Assembly (NCBI GenBank): GCA_035048815.1
Contig: JAUCBN010000028.1
Location: forward strand, 9,479,001-9,543,000
DNA: 64,000 nucleotides
Source of the DNA: Abelmoschus esculentus
Taxonomy: Eukaryota; Streptophyta; Magnoliopsida; Malvales; Malvaceae
Direction of reading: 5' to 3'
The translations under genes were made by a program, and so were the position numbers. Shown piece by piece: positions 1 to 12,717 of this stretch; positions within the stretch are counted from its first letter, which is position 1, and the number at the start of each line of letters is the position of its first letter. The notes below the pieces were generated by a model. That model had not been told where the DNA came from. It worked only from the letters and a program-made list of their open reading frames with translations, and made no database searches.

Positions 1-687
1 CAATAGGATAATAAAACTTTGATTTTATTATTGCATAAGAACAAAGATACAAGAATCAATTTCCTCTCACTAATATCGACAACCTTCACCTATCCCTAAG
101 AAATTTAGAGCATATTATCGTTTAAGTACAATTCTTAGGGAGAAAGGTTTTCTCTAAAAATCGGCTCTCCTAAACAATATGGCTGGCTAGGGTATTTATA
201 GTTTTAACCTAGGGTAAACCTTTCCTAAATAGACTTCAACTTGGAGTAAGAAACAAGTCTTCTTCAAGGAATATAATATTTCCAAGTTTGCCGCCTTCTA
301 GAAGGGTTTTCCCGCTTGGTCTTTGAATTGGGCTTTTAGTGCGCTAGCCTGGTCCAATTGGTGCGCTGCATCTTCCAGAATATTCTTTATATTTTTATCT
401 TTCATCGCGCCTCCATTGTTGGTGCTGCCACACTAGATTCTGCCGCGGCCTTGTCTTCTGCCTCGGACGCAACACTGCTTCTCTGCCGCTTCGGCTCTGG
501 ATATTCTTGCATGTACAGAATATGTAATAATATCTGCATTCTCTATAAATATTGACTTTGTGAGTAATGATAACGGAATATCCAATATTTGCGCAAAGAG
601 TTCATAATTCGGTTCAAGTGGGTGTATATTAGATGCTTAAAGTACCATGAGAAGGGTAGTAAATAACTGCCTTTTAGGCACTCATCA
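1..687 (-). repeat. 3' LTR of the Athila-like element, cut by the window start
   Basis: It matches 18,463-19,149 almost base for base and ends in the same ACTCATCA, the complement of the LTR start TGATGAGT. About half the LTR is missing because the window begins inside it. A minus-strand TATA-like box (CTATAAATACCC) lies near 190-202, matching the one in the 5' LTR at 18,652-18,663. Confidence 0.88.
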
Positions 688-689
688 AA

Positions 690-703
690 TACCCCCAAAC
701 TCG
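690..703 (-). other. Polypurine tract of the Athila-like element
   Basis: On the minus strand this reads AGTTTGGGGGTAT and lies directly before the 3' LTR start TGATGAGTG. That is where plus-strand DNA synthesis is primed in LTR retrotransposons. The same arrangement (GAGTTTGGAAGTG then TGATAAGTG) precedes the LTR of the second Athila-like copy at 25,207. Confidence 0.8.
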
Positions 704-1091
704 AACTATTGCTTATCCTCAAGCAATGCCAAACATCAAATTGCCGAACCTTACTCCTCTTTGGTCTTACTTTTCCATCTATTCTCCCCACCATGGTCAT
801 GTCTATCTTTCCGTTTTAGCCACTAGTTTACTCAAGGACTTTTACTAAGATATGCGTTTTCTATTTTCTTTTTTTTCTTATTTGTTTCTTATTAACCACA
901 TATTTAGCATACTAGATCCAGTTTCGGGCACATCTAGCACGAAGGAGAGCAAAACTAGAGCCAGTGATAGGCACCTCTAGTTATTTTCCAAAAGGTTCTA
1001 AGTTTTTATCACCTAAGTTTATTAAAAGAACTCCTAAATCAAACAAGTCCAAAAAGTGTTTATTATTATTTTTTTTACCCTAAAGCAAGCT
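704..1091 (-). other. Non-coding 3' internal region of the Athila-like element (distal part)
   Basis: No ORF with recognisable similarity. It continues at 12,718-13,012 on the far side of the Del-like insertion. The corresponding uninterrupted stretch of the + strand copy is 24,207-25,190, which shares blocks such as the sequence around AGGACAAGCAATAGTTCGAG. Confidence 0.65.
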
Positions 1092-1654
1092 TCTAACCCC
1101 TTAGCCCGGCCTAGACGGAACCGATACTAATGGGTTATACGGAGAATATCAAACCAAACCCGCGAAGGTCCGATTCGATAAACAACCCTAAAACTGTTAT
1201 ATTTTTCTTTCTTCTAGATGCATAATTATATTCCAATATGTCAAGGTCTCATACAAGGCATTAATAGAAACAATCCGATCATAAACAAACATCCGATTGA
1301 ACACTTAAGTAAATTAAGGACTAAAACGTAAAACTTTTAAATTCCAATAACAAAGTAGAAATTCTTTTCATCAAATTTCAATTAAACATACAAGTATCCC
1401 TCACAGAAAATTTCGACTCAAACGGAGCATGCTAACTTCATCAATTGCATGTTTCACTAGGTTAGGGACCAAAATATAAATCTTTAAAAATATAAGGACT
1501 TATTCCAAATTGAGTTAGTAATCTTGAAATTAAATCAAATTTATGCATCCATGTGAAATTTTAGCTCAAAATAACATTTGTAAATACCCTAATTGAACAA
1601 AGAAAGATATTCAAGACTAAAATACAATTTCCAACAACTATCAATTTCTGGCAG

Positions 1655-1850
1655 CCAAAGGTTTCAAAACCTTTGAAAAAGGTTTCGAAACTTTTTGGAA
1701 AAGGTTTCGAAACATCCTTGAAAGTTTCCAAACTTTTCGCGTCCAGTAACTTTCGAGAATCGAAATTGCCCGCAAGATTTCGAAAACTTCCTAAAGATTT
1801 CGAAACTGTTTGGCAAAGGTTTCGAAACCTTCCCTAAGGTTTCGAAACTT
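1655..1850. repeat. Cluster of GGTTTCGAAACC palindromes in the LTR
   Basis: Within about 200 bases the motif TTTCGAAA with flanking AAGG/CCTT occurs repeatedly. The perfect 16-bp palindrome AAGGTTTCGAAACCTT is at 1,816-1,831. The partner LTR carries the same cluster at 9,685-9,885, with several copies changed to TTTCAAAA. Confidence 0.85.
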
Positions 1851-2555
1851 TAGGTCTGGAACCTAAAAATTCCATCACACTAAGTGAACATCATCGGCTC
1901 AAATACAACCGTCCATCACTATTAACTATATGCATTAATCCTAAACATTAATAGCAACATTTAACACACGATTATAAACGTCAAGAACATCAAGCAAACT
2001 ATAGGCATGCTACCTAGAACATGATTAAAAACATAATGATCATGCAAGTACATGCTTCAACAATCTAAACATCATCATAGTTCATCAATTAACAATCAAG
2101 CAACATAGGTCTTATTTCAATATAATCAAAGTCAAGTTCACATTCCTCACATAGGTTGGGTTTACACATTACCAAGCCTCCAACTTATTTGTCAAAACAT
2201 ACCGAATTTGAAGTAACTTTTCCCCTTGGTTTCCTTGCTCCGAATGTAGTCTCGAGTGCCTTTATTTTTCTGCAAGGATGAAAAGAGAGCTTAAGCAAAC
2301 ATGCTTAGTGAGGAAGCTCTACATAAGGTCATCAATTCATAAAACAAAATCATTTTTAATGTCATAATTGCATCCTTTATGCTTAATTAAAATAAGTAAA
2401 CCCAAATCATGCTCATCATCATTGTCAAAACATTTCATGTGTCATGCACAAGAATACCATTTCTCTTCATGTATGCATATTGTCTTGCTAGTGATCACCT
2501 AATGTGAACTCTTAGTTCACCGAATACACGGATCCTTTCTCATAATTGGAGACTC

Positions 2556-2815
2556 TTGGTCTCAACATGTATCGGTCGGACACTTAGTCACCCTTGTATA
2601 CATGTTACCCCCACTACGCACGGTCGGACAGAAAGTCACCCTTGTTTACGGATGGGTCAACTATATGCACGGTCGGACACAAAGTCACCCTTTTTTATAT
2701 ATAGGCAAGCTCTACACGCACGGTCGGACACAAAGTCACCCTTGTATTCATGTAGGCAAGCTCTATACGCACAGTCGGACACAAAGTCACCCTTATTTAT
2801 ATGTAGGCTTCATCA
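2556..2815. repeat. LTR minisatellite, about five units of roughly 52 bp
   Basis: The core CGGTCGGACACAAAGTCACC recurs five times, separated by variable spacers such as TTGTATACATGT and AGGCAAGCTCTA. The 5' LTR has the same array at 10,590-10,835. Short open frames across it only reflect the repeat and are not counted as genes. Confidence 0.85.
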
Positions 2816-4677
2816 TTATTCTCTTTATTTTATAGTGTACTCAATCCTAATTACATGTCATTTGTATTCGAATCTAAAGTTAGTGTCACTAAGCCAATAT
2901 CAATATTAGTCATGCATGTTAACTTGCTGCTCATAATGCATTCATATAATGTTTATCATGTGAACTATAAATCATGCTGAATGGCATTTCAAATATAAGG
3001 CAATAACCACATATTATTCCAATTCATTTTCAGCTCTTAATGCATCCATAATGTGTTCAACAAATGAACCAAAAGTCATGCCCAATGGTACCATTATTTG
3101 TAGGGCAAATAACCACATTTTATTCCAATTCATTTTCATGCTTCCAAAATCCATGGATGTCTTTATAACCTTGCATTTCCAGCAACTAACATATGCATGC
3201 ATCATTCCAAAATCAAAGATATGCTATTTCAAAATCTTATTAAAACATTGTTCACATATATGCCATTACCAAAATAGCCGAAACTTGAGGTAATGCATCA
3301 ACATTATTCAAAACACTTACTCTTGAACTATGGAAAGTTTTCACACTATTTCATTGTCCCCAAAACAGAACCGAACCAATGTGATTCGCTTTTAATCCGA
3401 AATCACTCACCGACAAGCAAAACGAGCCTTCGCGATGCTCCGATGACAACGCCAATGCACCAGTCACTTATGCATCTTCTTGCACTACCTCTACATCATT
3501 AAAAACAGAGCATATTTACATCATAACATTCTCAAACCAACAACCACATCAAACCTCCACAAAATTACCGAAAACTTAGCCGAAAAGACCGAAAACTAAG
3601 CCAAAACGCATCCGAACAACATCTGCCCAAAGCCTAATGAATCTAACATCTAAAACACTTAAATTATGAACCAAAAACACATCCAAATCATCCTTATATC
3701 TTCAGCAACATTAAACACCTAAAATATCCCCTAAAACAACCGAAAATCACCTTAAAACCACACCGATTGCATTATTCCGAGATTAAATTAATATGCCATC
3801 AATTGAAGACTCAATTAATCATTTAATTGACATAATAAAATAATTAAATCCATCTAATTACAGCATTGAATGAGATATAAAAAGATTTCACAAAAACATT
3901 CACAAAACCATTAGATCTAGCATTAAAAACATAGAATTAAGCTTTATTCAAATATTAACAAGCTAATACTTCGGAATTTCAATAAAGAACCTTAGAAAAG
4001 AGTTAAAATCCAGCAAATTACCTTTGAGATCTATCCACCAAAAAGATAAAGTTTTCTCTTCTTGATTCCTTGCAAATTGGTGTTGATTTGATAAAATTAA
4101 TGGTTAGATTTTGTAAAGAATGGAAAGATTATTAAAATCAAGTAATCTTTATGGAAAAAGATGGAAAAATCAGCAAGGAATTGAAAAAAATAGATGAAGG
4201 AAAATGGAGAGAAAATGAGAGAAAAAGATGAGAGAAAAAAGGTAGTTTAGTGAAAAAATGATTATCATCTTTAATTAATCTAATTAAAAAGTATTTTGGT
4301 GAATAAATCATTATTGAAAAATTAAATTGGGTTTATGGCCCTCTAAGGATTCTAAGTATAGCTTGCTTTTCAATTTAGTCACTAAAACAATAATTTTCGA
4401 AAATTATAAATTAAGTCCTCCATTGTTTTCCAAAAATTATAAATTAGTCACTATTAAGCATAATTAAAATTCAACATAAAGTTCAAATTATATTCTTTTA
4501 ATTTTTGAAACATCTTTTTAATATTTTTAAACCACACTCCAAAATTATTACTTTTCTAATTAAAAATATTCTCATTTTATATTTCCCCGGAATAATGAAC
4601 CTGAGAACCCGATTTGACCCGAACCGAATTCTCCTAACTTTAACCCAAACTACTAACCCCAAAATCGGGATGTTACA

Positions 4678-4695
4678 ACTCTCCCCCTCTTAAGG
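4678..4695 (-). other. Polypurine tract of the Del-like element
   Basis: On the minus strand CTTAAGAGGGGGAGAGT stands immediately before the 3' LTR start TGTAACATCC. It follows a GAGGACGAAATTCC block that also precedes the polypurine tract of the chromovirus at 21,440-21,467. Confidence 0.85.
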
Positions 4696-4699
4696 GAAT

Positions 4700-6222
4700 T
4701 TCGTCCTCGAAATTCTCACCTGAAGCAAACAAGTGAGGAACTCCTCCTCCATATTTTTTCCTTGTCTCCTAAGTTGCCTCTTCAACACCTCGGTGTTTTC
4801 AAAGTACTTAAACCAAATCTATGGTCCTTCCTCGAAGAACTTTTGTATCCACATCCAAAATCCTCATTGGTTCCTTCTCATAACTCATATCCGCTCTTAA
4901 CTCAATCTCCTCTACTAGAACAACATGAGAAGGATCTGAACTATACTTACGAAGCATCGATACATGAAAAACATATTACATCCAACTCAACTCCATCGAC
5001 AATCTCAACTGATAAACAACAAGACCAATTCGCTCTAACACCTCATTCAGCCCAATATAACGAGGGGTCAACTTACCCCTGCGTCCAAACCTTAACACCT
5101 TCTTTCACGGAGAACCTTAAGAAACACTTTATCTCCAACATCATACTTTATCTCTCTGTGCTTTAAATCGGTATAGGACTTCTGCCTATCCGAAGCTTCC
5201 TTAAGTTTAGCACAAATAAACTTAACCTTCTCATCCGTATCTTTTAAAACTCGAGGCAAAGAAACACACTTTCGCCCAACTTCTTTCCAACACAAAGGTG
5301 TACAACACCTACGCCCGTATAAAGCCTCAAACAGTGCCATCTGTATACTCGTCTGAAAACTATTATTATAAGCAAACTCCACCAACGGCAACTGTTTCTC
5401 TCAAAAACCTTGAAACTCACTGACACAACACCTCAACATATCTTCCAAAGTCTGAATAACACGCTCAGACTGACCATCGGTCTGTTGATGATAAGTTGTA
5501 TTAAAGCTAAGCCTTGTACCCAAAGCAGCCTGCAAACTCCTCCAGAACTTAGATGTAAACCGCGGATCTCTATCTGATATGATCAACTTAGGCACACTAT
5601 ACAACTTCACCACCTCAGAAAACATACAACTCTACCAACTTATCCATAGAACACATCGTATGCACGGCAAGAAAATGTGCACACTTTGAAAACCTATCAA
5701 CAATAACCCATATAAAATCCTTCTTGGACTCCGTCACATCTTCCTTTAAACCAATCCAAAAGTACACACTTTTAAGATCCCTATACATCTTCACTCTACC
5801 AGGATGCATAGCACACGGACTAGTATGTGCTTCTACCAAAATAATTTACCTCAACTCAACATCATCCGACACACAATCTGACCCCTTAAACCATAACATC
5901 TCATCATCATCAAAATGATACTCGGTTGGTCTACCCTCAACAATATCCTTCACAAAAGGTACCAACGTCTCATCCTCTAACTGTTTCACCTTATCATCTC
6001 AACCAAGATAGGTTTTACTTGCAACTCCACCACTCAACCACCTTCCTTTGAAATACTCAACTTAGCAAACATCACCCTCAACTCAACTGCTATCTTACGG
6101 CTCAAAGATTCAGCCATCACATTAGCTTTCCCCGGATGGTATGTAATAGGCAACTCACACTTACCCTCTTCAGACAACCAGCATATTCTTTCCTCACACC
6201 AAAGCAACCATGCACAACCCAC
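4700..6222 (-). pseudogene. Degenerate pol: end of RNase H and integrase of the Del-like element
   Basis: Minus-strand translations give, in order, an RNase H tail with ITYHPGKANVMAESLSRK (about 6,090-6,160), an integrase N-terminal part (5,740-5,839), the integrase core with ISDRDPRFTSKFW and YHQQTDGQSERVIQ (5,401-5,625), and the C-terminal region with EFAYNNSFQTSIQ and GDKVFLKV (5,092-5,391). The parts lie in different frames and are separated by stops. The text jumps from KEDVTE straight to KKDFIWVIVDRFSK near 5,735. The zinc-finger end and the start of the catalytic core, normally some 45-50 residues, are therefore deleted. The region below 5,092 probably held the integrase tail or chromodomain but is too decayed to say. 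Not functional. Confidence 0.8.
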
Positions 6223-9090
6223 AACACCATCTCAACCTTTACAGGAAACATAACTAAAAAGGAAACCCCCTTTCTCTTACCTAAGATTGATAACCAACTC
6301 TTGATAACCACAACGGTTTCCATACCATCACCACCGAACTAACCTGATTTTCGACATCCTCCCACATACCAGGTAACCAACTAAGCCTTTCACCAACCTC
6401 CACCCATACAATGATGCTCCATCAACAAGCTTCAAACTAACTTTGTACAAAACTGTCAACACTGTCTCACGCAACTCCACCATCACCAACAATTTCATTA
6501 TGAGTCATATTAACCATATCACAACATCACAACATATCATCCATTTACCTATGAATGATAAAAACCTAACATCCAAACGGCAACCTATGTCGGTCTTAAA
6601 AAAAACTCTCAAATCTTATCATATTATAGATACACCACTCACACATCTTTCCAATGGGACTTAGAAACCCAAGAAAACCATACTCAAACAAACGATTGGT
6701 CCAACAACCCTCATAAGAAAACTCCATACCATTCATAGAACTTACTACCAAACTTATGATGATTCTTTCCGACTTCAACCTTGGTATCTTTACTACTACT
6801 AATAACCCAAAGAAAATTGATACTCACTCTTACTTTATCAGCAAGATAAACATTTATATATGATTCAAACATAATCCAAACAAGCTTAGTCGAAAACACA
6901 TGTTTCCCCAACTCCTAACACCACACTTACCACCAAACTCATGGAAAAAGATTACAATAATCCCTTATCAAGATACCATTCCATCTCAGCATTTTTCGAA
7001 ACAACCATGCGGCTCACCTAACACAAAAACAATCTCAACACAAAACTAAACCTTGCCAAGAACATATCCTTCACTAGACCCTCAACAAACACTTTGCCAC
7101 GGCTTGTCCTCGATCAACTTTACCAAGATAGAGTCCCGCTCATAGTTTCACCATTTACTAGGTCTCTCTATAGGTTAACCGAACATCTTCCCTCGTAACT
7201 CCACAACAACCCTGGATTACCCCACATAACAAACTCCCACTGTAAGTATCCTTATGTAAGCCAAGTCATCCTCGATTGCTAACATACTACAAAACATACC
7301 ATACAAGAAACTTACCAACTTTGTGTCAAACCCAACATTGTACTCATCGCAACGATAATACCTCCAACTTAAGGTTTAGCCACCATAACCAACTCAACAC
7401 CATGGTTCAAACTTTAAAATCTACACATCATTAAGTGCCTTGACACTTAAGCCAAAACTCCTTCCCATTATCAACTCATCGACAAACCAACTCTTACCTC
7501 AACTATACCACAACGAAATCCAAGCTTGTAGAACTATTCCTTCCACTAGATCCAACATCTCTTATTTTATAACCTCGATAAAGCAGTAACCATACTGATG
7601 AAACATCCACAAACACGAACCCACCAAACATAAAACCCTCACAATACTTTTCGATAAAAGCAAACCCACAAGACTGAACAATCGATATAAATCATAAATT
7701 GTCCAGCATCCTCGATACACCACTTCAAACATCATCAAAAACTAACTTTATCCGAGGTATATCCAACTTAACATCCTGGAAACCCAACATGTACACTTTC
7801 ATCCTTTATAGTACAACCAAACCTCTCAAGGTCACAACAATCTATGATTCAAACCCCCGATATCATAACTCCCATATCGATACATATCTCATATTTTACT
7901 TCCATCCTGACCATATCAGATCGGTCACAACCTCCGATCTAACTACACACTAACTACACTACAAAGAATTCCATGTAATTTCCACAAAATAGTTTCACAT
8001 CACTCAAAAAAACACCAACCCGCCTTTCTCTACAAAACATGCTACAATCTTCTTACAACCTCCAAATCTTAACTAGAAAAAAAATCCGCAAAACTCAGCC
8101 TTACCTTTAGTAATGACCAACTCAAACTAACCATAACTCAGGGTATTCACCTCGGTTTCAAACATTCACAACTCTGAGACCAACCATTCATTCTTCATCC
8201 AAGATTATTCCCTAACCAAAAGGGTAGTTTGCCCACTACACATTCAGCTCAACACCACAAGAAAGTCCTTTCAACCCCTATTTTCTTCTTTTTTTTTCCA
8301 CACCTTCACCTTAAAAGAACCAACCACACTCCACTTATACCCTCAAGGAGCTACTCGCAAGTGTGAACAAATGTATGCATGATTTCCTATATGCCCTCAT
8401 AAATGCCTATGCAAGTGCATGTGCATGTAAATGCAATTTCTAATGTCATGCTCAAGAATGCATGCATGTCCTACATTATCTATAGATATATACATATATG
8501 TGCTCTTACTCTATGCATGATTATTGTTCACACTCACAAATAACATCCTTAATTCCAACAACTTCAACTACCATCCTGTTGACAACTCCCAAGTTAGATT
8601 AGCAACAGCCGTACCAGCTTCAGCAGACTAAAACACACCCGAAAGAACGGTGCAATACCACAAACTAACCTTCCTAGCTAACCGAAGGCACACTCATAGA
8701 GAAGGAAAAAATTACTCTTCCCTAGCAGTCGTTTCATCCTCAATCCTGACCATCAATATTCATACCAACACTAGCTCGTGACTTACGTCTCAGAAGCACA
8801 TTCCAAAAACTTTAAATATAAAATTAAACATATAATATCAATACATATTAGACTTATATTCGGGTAAGATCCAAGGGAAAAACTGTAGAGCACCTGAAAA
8901 TATGTTGGCATTGGCAATCTGTAACCGATAACCCTAGTTTAACCATCATTAATCAAAGTACAATCATCATGAATAGATTTTCACACACCAACAACATATC
9001 ATGCTCAATCACACATATCATGATTAATCGTACTTTTAAACACATAACTTAGCAATCTTACACATGCTTTAACCAACCAACTACACACTT
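6223..9090 (-). other. Internal region of the Del-like element without recognisable genes
   Basis: Gag, protease and RT should be here in a complete element, but none of their motifs is readable in any frame. The + strand is strikingly poor in G and rich in C between about 6,300 and 8,400. The segment may be strongly decayed coding DNA or non-coding filler in a non-autonomous element. Confidence 0.5.
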
Positions 9091-9100
9091 TACAAACCTG

Positions 9101-9112
9101 GCTCTGATACCA
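9101..9112 (-). other. PBS of the Del-like element (initiator tRNA-Met type)
   Basis: On the minus strand this reads TGGTATCAGAGC, a few bases inside the end of the 5' LTR (GGGGGTTACA). It fixes both the orientation and the LTR boundary. Confidence 0.9.
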
Positions 9113-9684
9113 CCAAATGTAACCCCCTTAGCCCAGCCTAGACGGAACCGACACTAATGGGTTACACGGGGAATATCAAACCAAACCCGCGAAGGTACGA
9201 TTCGATAAACAACCCTAAAACCGTTATATTTTTCTTTCTTCTAGATGCATAATTGTATTCCTACATGTCAAGGTCTCATACAAGGCATTAACAGAAAGAA
9301 TCCGATCATAAATAAATATCTAATTGAACACTTAAATAAATTAAGGACTAAAACCTAAAACTTTTAAATTCCAATAACAAAGTAGAAATTCTTTTCATCA
9401 AAGTTCAATTAAACATACAAGTATCCCTCACAGAAAATTTCAACTTAAACGGAGCATTCTAACTTCATCAATTACATGTTTCACTAGGTTAGGGACCAAA
9501 ATGTAAATCTTTCAAAATATAAGGACTTATTCAAAATTGAGTTAGCCATGTTGAAATTAAATCAAATTTATGCATCTACGTAAAATTTTAGCTCAAAATA
9601 ACATTTGTAGATACCCTAATTGAACAAAGAAAGATATTCGGGACTAAAATACAATTTCCAATAACTATCAATTTCTGGCAGCCA

Positions 9685-9885
9685 AAGGTTTTGAAACCTT
9701 TCAGAAAGGTTCCGAAAATTTTTGGAAAAGGTTTCAAAACTTCCTTGAAAGTTCCGAAACTTTTCGCGTCCAGTAACTTTCCAGAATCGAAATTGCTCGC
9801 AAGGTTTCGAAAACTTCCTAAAGGTTTCAAAACTGTTTGGCAAAGGTTTCAAAACCTTCCTTAAGGTTTCGAAACTTTAGGTCTG
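9685..9885. repeat. GGTTTCGAAACC palindrome cluster, second LTR
   Basis: Same positions in the LTR as the cluster at 1,655-1,850. Here several central TCGA are TCAA (for example GGTTTCAAAACC), the change expected from loss of methylated CpG. Confidence 0.8.
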
Positions 9886-10589
9886 GAACCTAAAAATTCC
9901 ATCACACTAAGTGAACATCATCGGCTCAAATACAACCATCCATCACTATTAACTATATGCATTAATCCTAAACATTAATAGCAACATTTAACACACGATT
10001 ATCAACGTCAAGAACATCAAGTAAACTATAGGCATACTACCTAGAACATGATTAAAAACATAACGATCATGCAAGTACATGCTTCAACAATCCAAACATC
10101 ATCATAGTTCATCAATTAACATTCAAGCAACATAGGTCTTATTTCAATATAACCAAAGTCAAGTTCACATTCCTCACATAGGTTGGGTTTACACATTGTC
10201 AACCCTGAACTTATTTGTCAAAACATACCGAATTTGAAGTAACCTTTCCCCTTGGTTTCCCTGCTCCGAATGTAGTCCCGAGTGCCTTTATTTTTCTGCA
10301 AGGATGAAAAGAGAGCTTAAGCAAACATGCTTAGTGAGGAAGCTCTACATAAGGTCATCAATGTATAAAACAAAATCATTTTTAATGTCATAATTGCATC
10401 CTTTATGCTTAAATGAAATAAGTAAAACCAAATCATGCTCATCATCATTATCAAAATATTTCATGTGTCATGCACAAGAATACCATTTCTCTTCATGTAT
10501 GCATATTGGCTTGCTAGTAATCACCTAATGTGAACTCTTAGTTCATCGAATACACGGATCTTTTCTCATAATTGGAGACTCTTAGTCTC

Positions 10590-10835
10590 AACATGCACCG
10601 GTCGGACACTAAGTCACCCTTGTATACATATTACCCCCACTATGCACGGTCGGGCACAAAGTCACCCTTGTTTACGTATGGGTCAACTATATGCACGGTC
10701 GGACACAAAGTCACCTTTGTTTACATATAGACAAGCTCTACATGCACGGTCGGACATAAAGTCACCCTTGTATACATGTAGGCAAGCTCTACACACACGG
10801 TCGGACACAAAGTCACCCTTGTTTACGTGTAGGCA
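10590..10835. repeat. LTR minisatellite, second copy
   Basis: Five units with the core CGGTCGGACACAAAGTCACC. Unit number and order match the array in the other LTR, so the array predates or moved with the insertion. Confidence 0.85.
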
Positions 10836-12717
10836 TCATCATTAATCTCTTTATTTTATAGTGCACTCAATCCTAATGATATGTCATTTGTATTCGAATC
10901 TAAAGTTAGTGTCACTAAACCAATATCAATATTAGTCAAGCATGTTAACTTGCTGCTCGTAATGCATTCATATAATGTTTATCATGTGAACAATAAATCA
11001 TGCTCAACGACATTTCAAATATAAGGCAATAACCACATATTATTCCAATTCATTTTCAGCTCTTAATGCATCCATGATGTGTTCAACAAATGAACCAAAA
11101 GTCAAGCCCAATAACACCATTAATTGTAGGGCAAATAACAACATATTATTCCAATTCATTTTCATGCTTCTAAAATCCATGGATGACTTTATAACCTTGC
11201 ATTTCCAGCAATTAACATATGCATGCATCATTTCAAAATCAAAGATATGTTATTTCAAAATCTTATTAAAACATTGTTCACATATATGCCTTTACCAAAA
11301 TAGTCAAAACTTGAGGTAATGCATCAACATTATTCAAAACACTTATTCTTGAACTATGGAAAGTTTTCACACTATTCCATAGTCCCCAAAACAGAACCGA
11401 ACCAATGTGATTCGCTTTTAATCCGAAATCACTCACCGATAAGCAAAACGAGCCTTCGTCGATGCTCCGATGGCAATGCCAATGCACCAGCCACTTATGC
11501 ATCTTCTTGCACTACCTCTACATCATTAAAAACATGGCATATTTACATCATAATATGCTCAAACCAGCAGCCACATCAAACCTCCACAAAATTATCGTAA
11601 ACTTAGCCGAAAAGATCGAAAACTAAGTCGAAACGCATCCGAACAACATCAGCCCAAAACCTAATGAATCTAACATCTAAAACACTTAAATTATGAACCA
11701 AAAACACATCCAAACCATCCTTATATCTCCAGAAACATTAAAACACCTAAAACAACCCCTAAAACAATCGAAAATCACCTTAAAACCACACCGATTGTAT
11801 TATTCCGAGATTAAATTAATGTGCCATCAATTGAGGACTCAATTAATCATTTAATTGACATAATAACATAATTAAATCCATCTAATTACAATATTGAATG
11901 AGATCTAAAAAGATTTCATAAAAATATTCAAAAAACCATTAGATCTAGCATTAAAAACATAGAATTAAGTTTTATTCAAAGATTAACAAGCTAATACTTG
12001 GGAATTTCAATAAAGAACCTTAGAAAAGAGTTAAAATCTAGCAAATTACCTTTGAGATCTATTCACCAAAAAGATGAAGTTTTCTCTTCTTGATTCCTTG
12101 CAAATTGGTGTTGATTTGATAAAATTGATGGTTAGGTTTTGTAAAGAATGGAAAGATGATTAAAATCAAGTAATCTTTGTGGAAAAAGATGGAAAAATCA
12201 GCAAGGAATTGAAGAAAATAGATGATGGAAAATGGAGAAAAAATGAGAGAAAAATATGAGAGAAAAAAGGTAGTTTAATGAAAAAATGATTATCATCTTT
12301 AATTAATCTAATTAAAAAGTATTTTGGTGAATAAATCATTATTGAAAAATTAAATTGGGTTTATGGACCTCTAAGGATTCTAAGTATAGCTTGCTTTTCA
12401 ATTTAGTCACTAAAACAATAATTTTCGAAAATTATAATTAAGTCCTCTATTGTTTTCCAAAAATTACAAATTACTCACTAATGCATAATTAAGCATAATT
12501 AAAAATCAATATAAAGTTCAAATTATATTCTTTTAATTTTTGAAATATCTTTTTAATATTTTTAAACCATACTCCAAAATTATTACTTTTCTAATTAAAA
12601 ATATTCTCATTTTATATTTCCTCGGAATAATGAACCGGAGAACCCGATTCGACCCGAATTGAATTCTCCTAACTTTAACCCAAACTACTAACTCCAAAAT
12701 CAGGATGTTACATCTAA

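Larger units (their letters stand above)
1097..4677 (-). repeat. 3' LTR of the Del-like element
   Basis: It aligns with 9,118-12,712 along its length, for example the block starting TTAGCCCGGCCTAGACGG at 1,101 and the end GGATGTTACA. It contains a cluster of GGTTTCGAAACC palindromes (1,655-1,850) and a minisatellite (2,556-2,815). Apart from these repeats it is AT-rich with no convincing coding frame. Confidence 0.85.
9118..12712 (-). repeat. 5' LTR of the Del-like element
   Basis: It starts TGTAACCCCC and ends TGTTACA on the + strand, and is the partner of 1,097-4,677. It carries the palindrome cluster (9,685-9,885) and the minisatellite (10,590-10,835). The target duplication TCTAA follows at 12,713. 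Confidence 0.9.
1092..12717 (-). mobile_element. Del/Tekay-like Ty3/gypsy retrotransposon nested in the Athila-like element
   Basis: Long LTRs of about 3.6 kb flank an internal region of only 4.4 kb. The left LTR ends TGTTACA at 4,677; the right LTR runs 9,118-12,712. Minus-strand order is 5' LTR, PBS TGGTATCAGAGC (initiator Met type), unrecognised DNA, RNase H tail, integrase, polypurine tract, 3' LTR. A 5-bp target duplication TCTAA is seen at 1,092-1,096 and 12,713-12,717. The left LTR appears to have lost its first few bases (TCTAACCCC instead of TCTAATGTAACCCC), which a slip between TAA repeats would explain. The unoccupied site is preserved in the second Athila-like copy at about 24,655-24,670 (ACTTAGAAGCTTGCT). 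Gag, protease and RT are not recognisable, so this copy is defective. Confidence 0.85.

Noticed and set aside
2556..2909. Open frame of about 117 codons across the LTR repeats
   Set aside because: It only translates the minisatellite, exists in several frames, and lies in an LTR; no codon-level constraint is visible.
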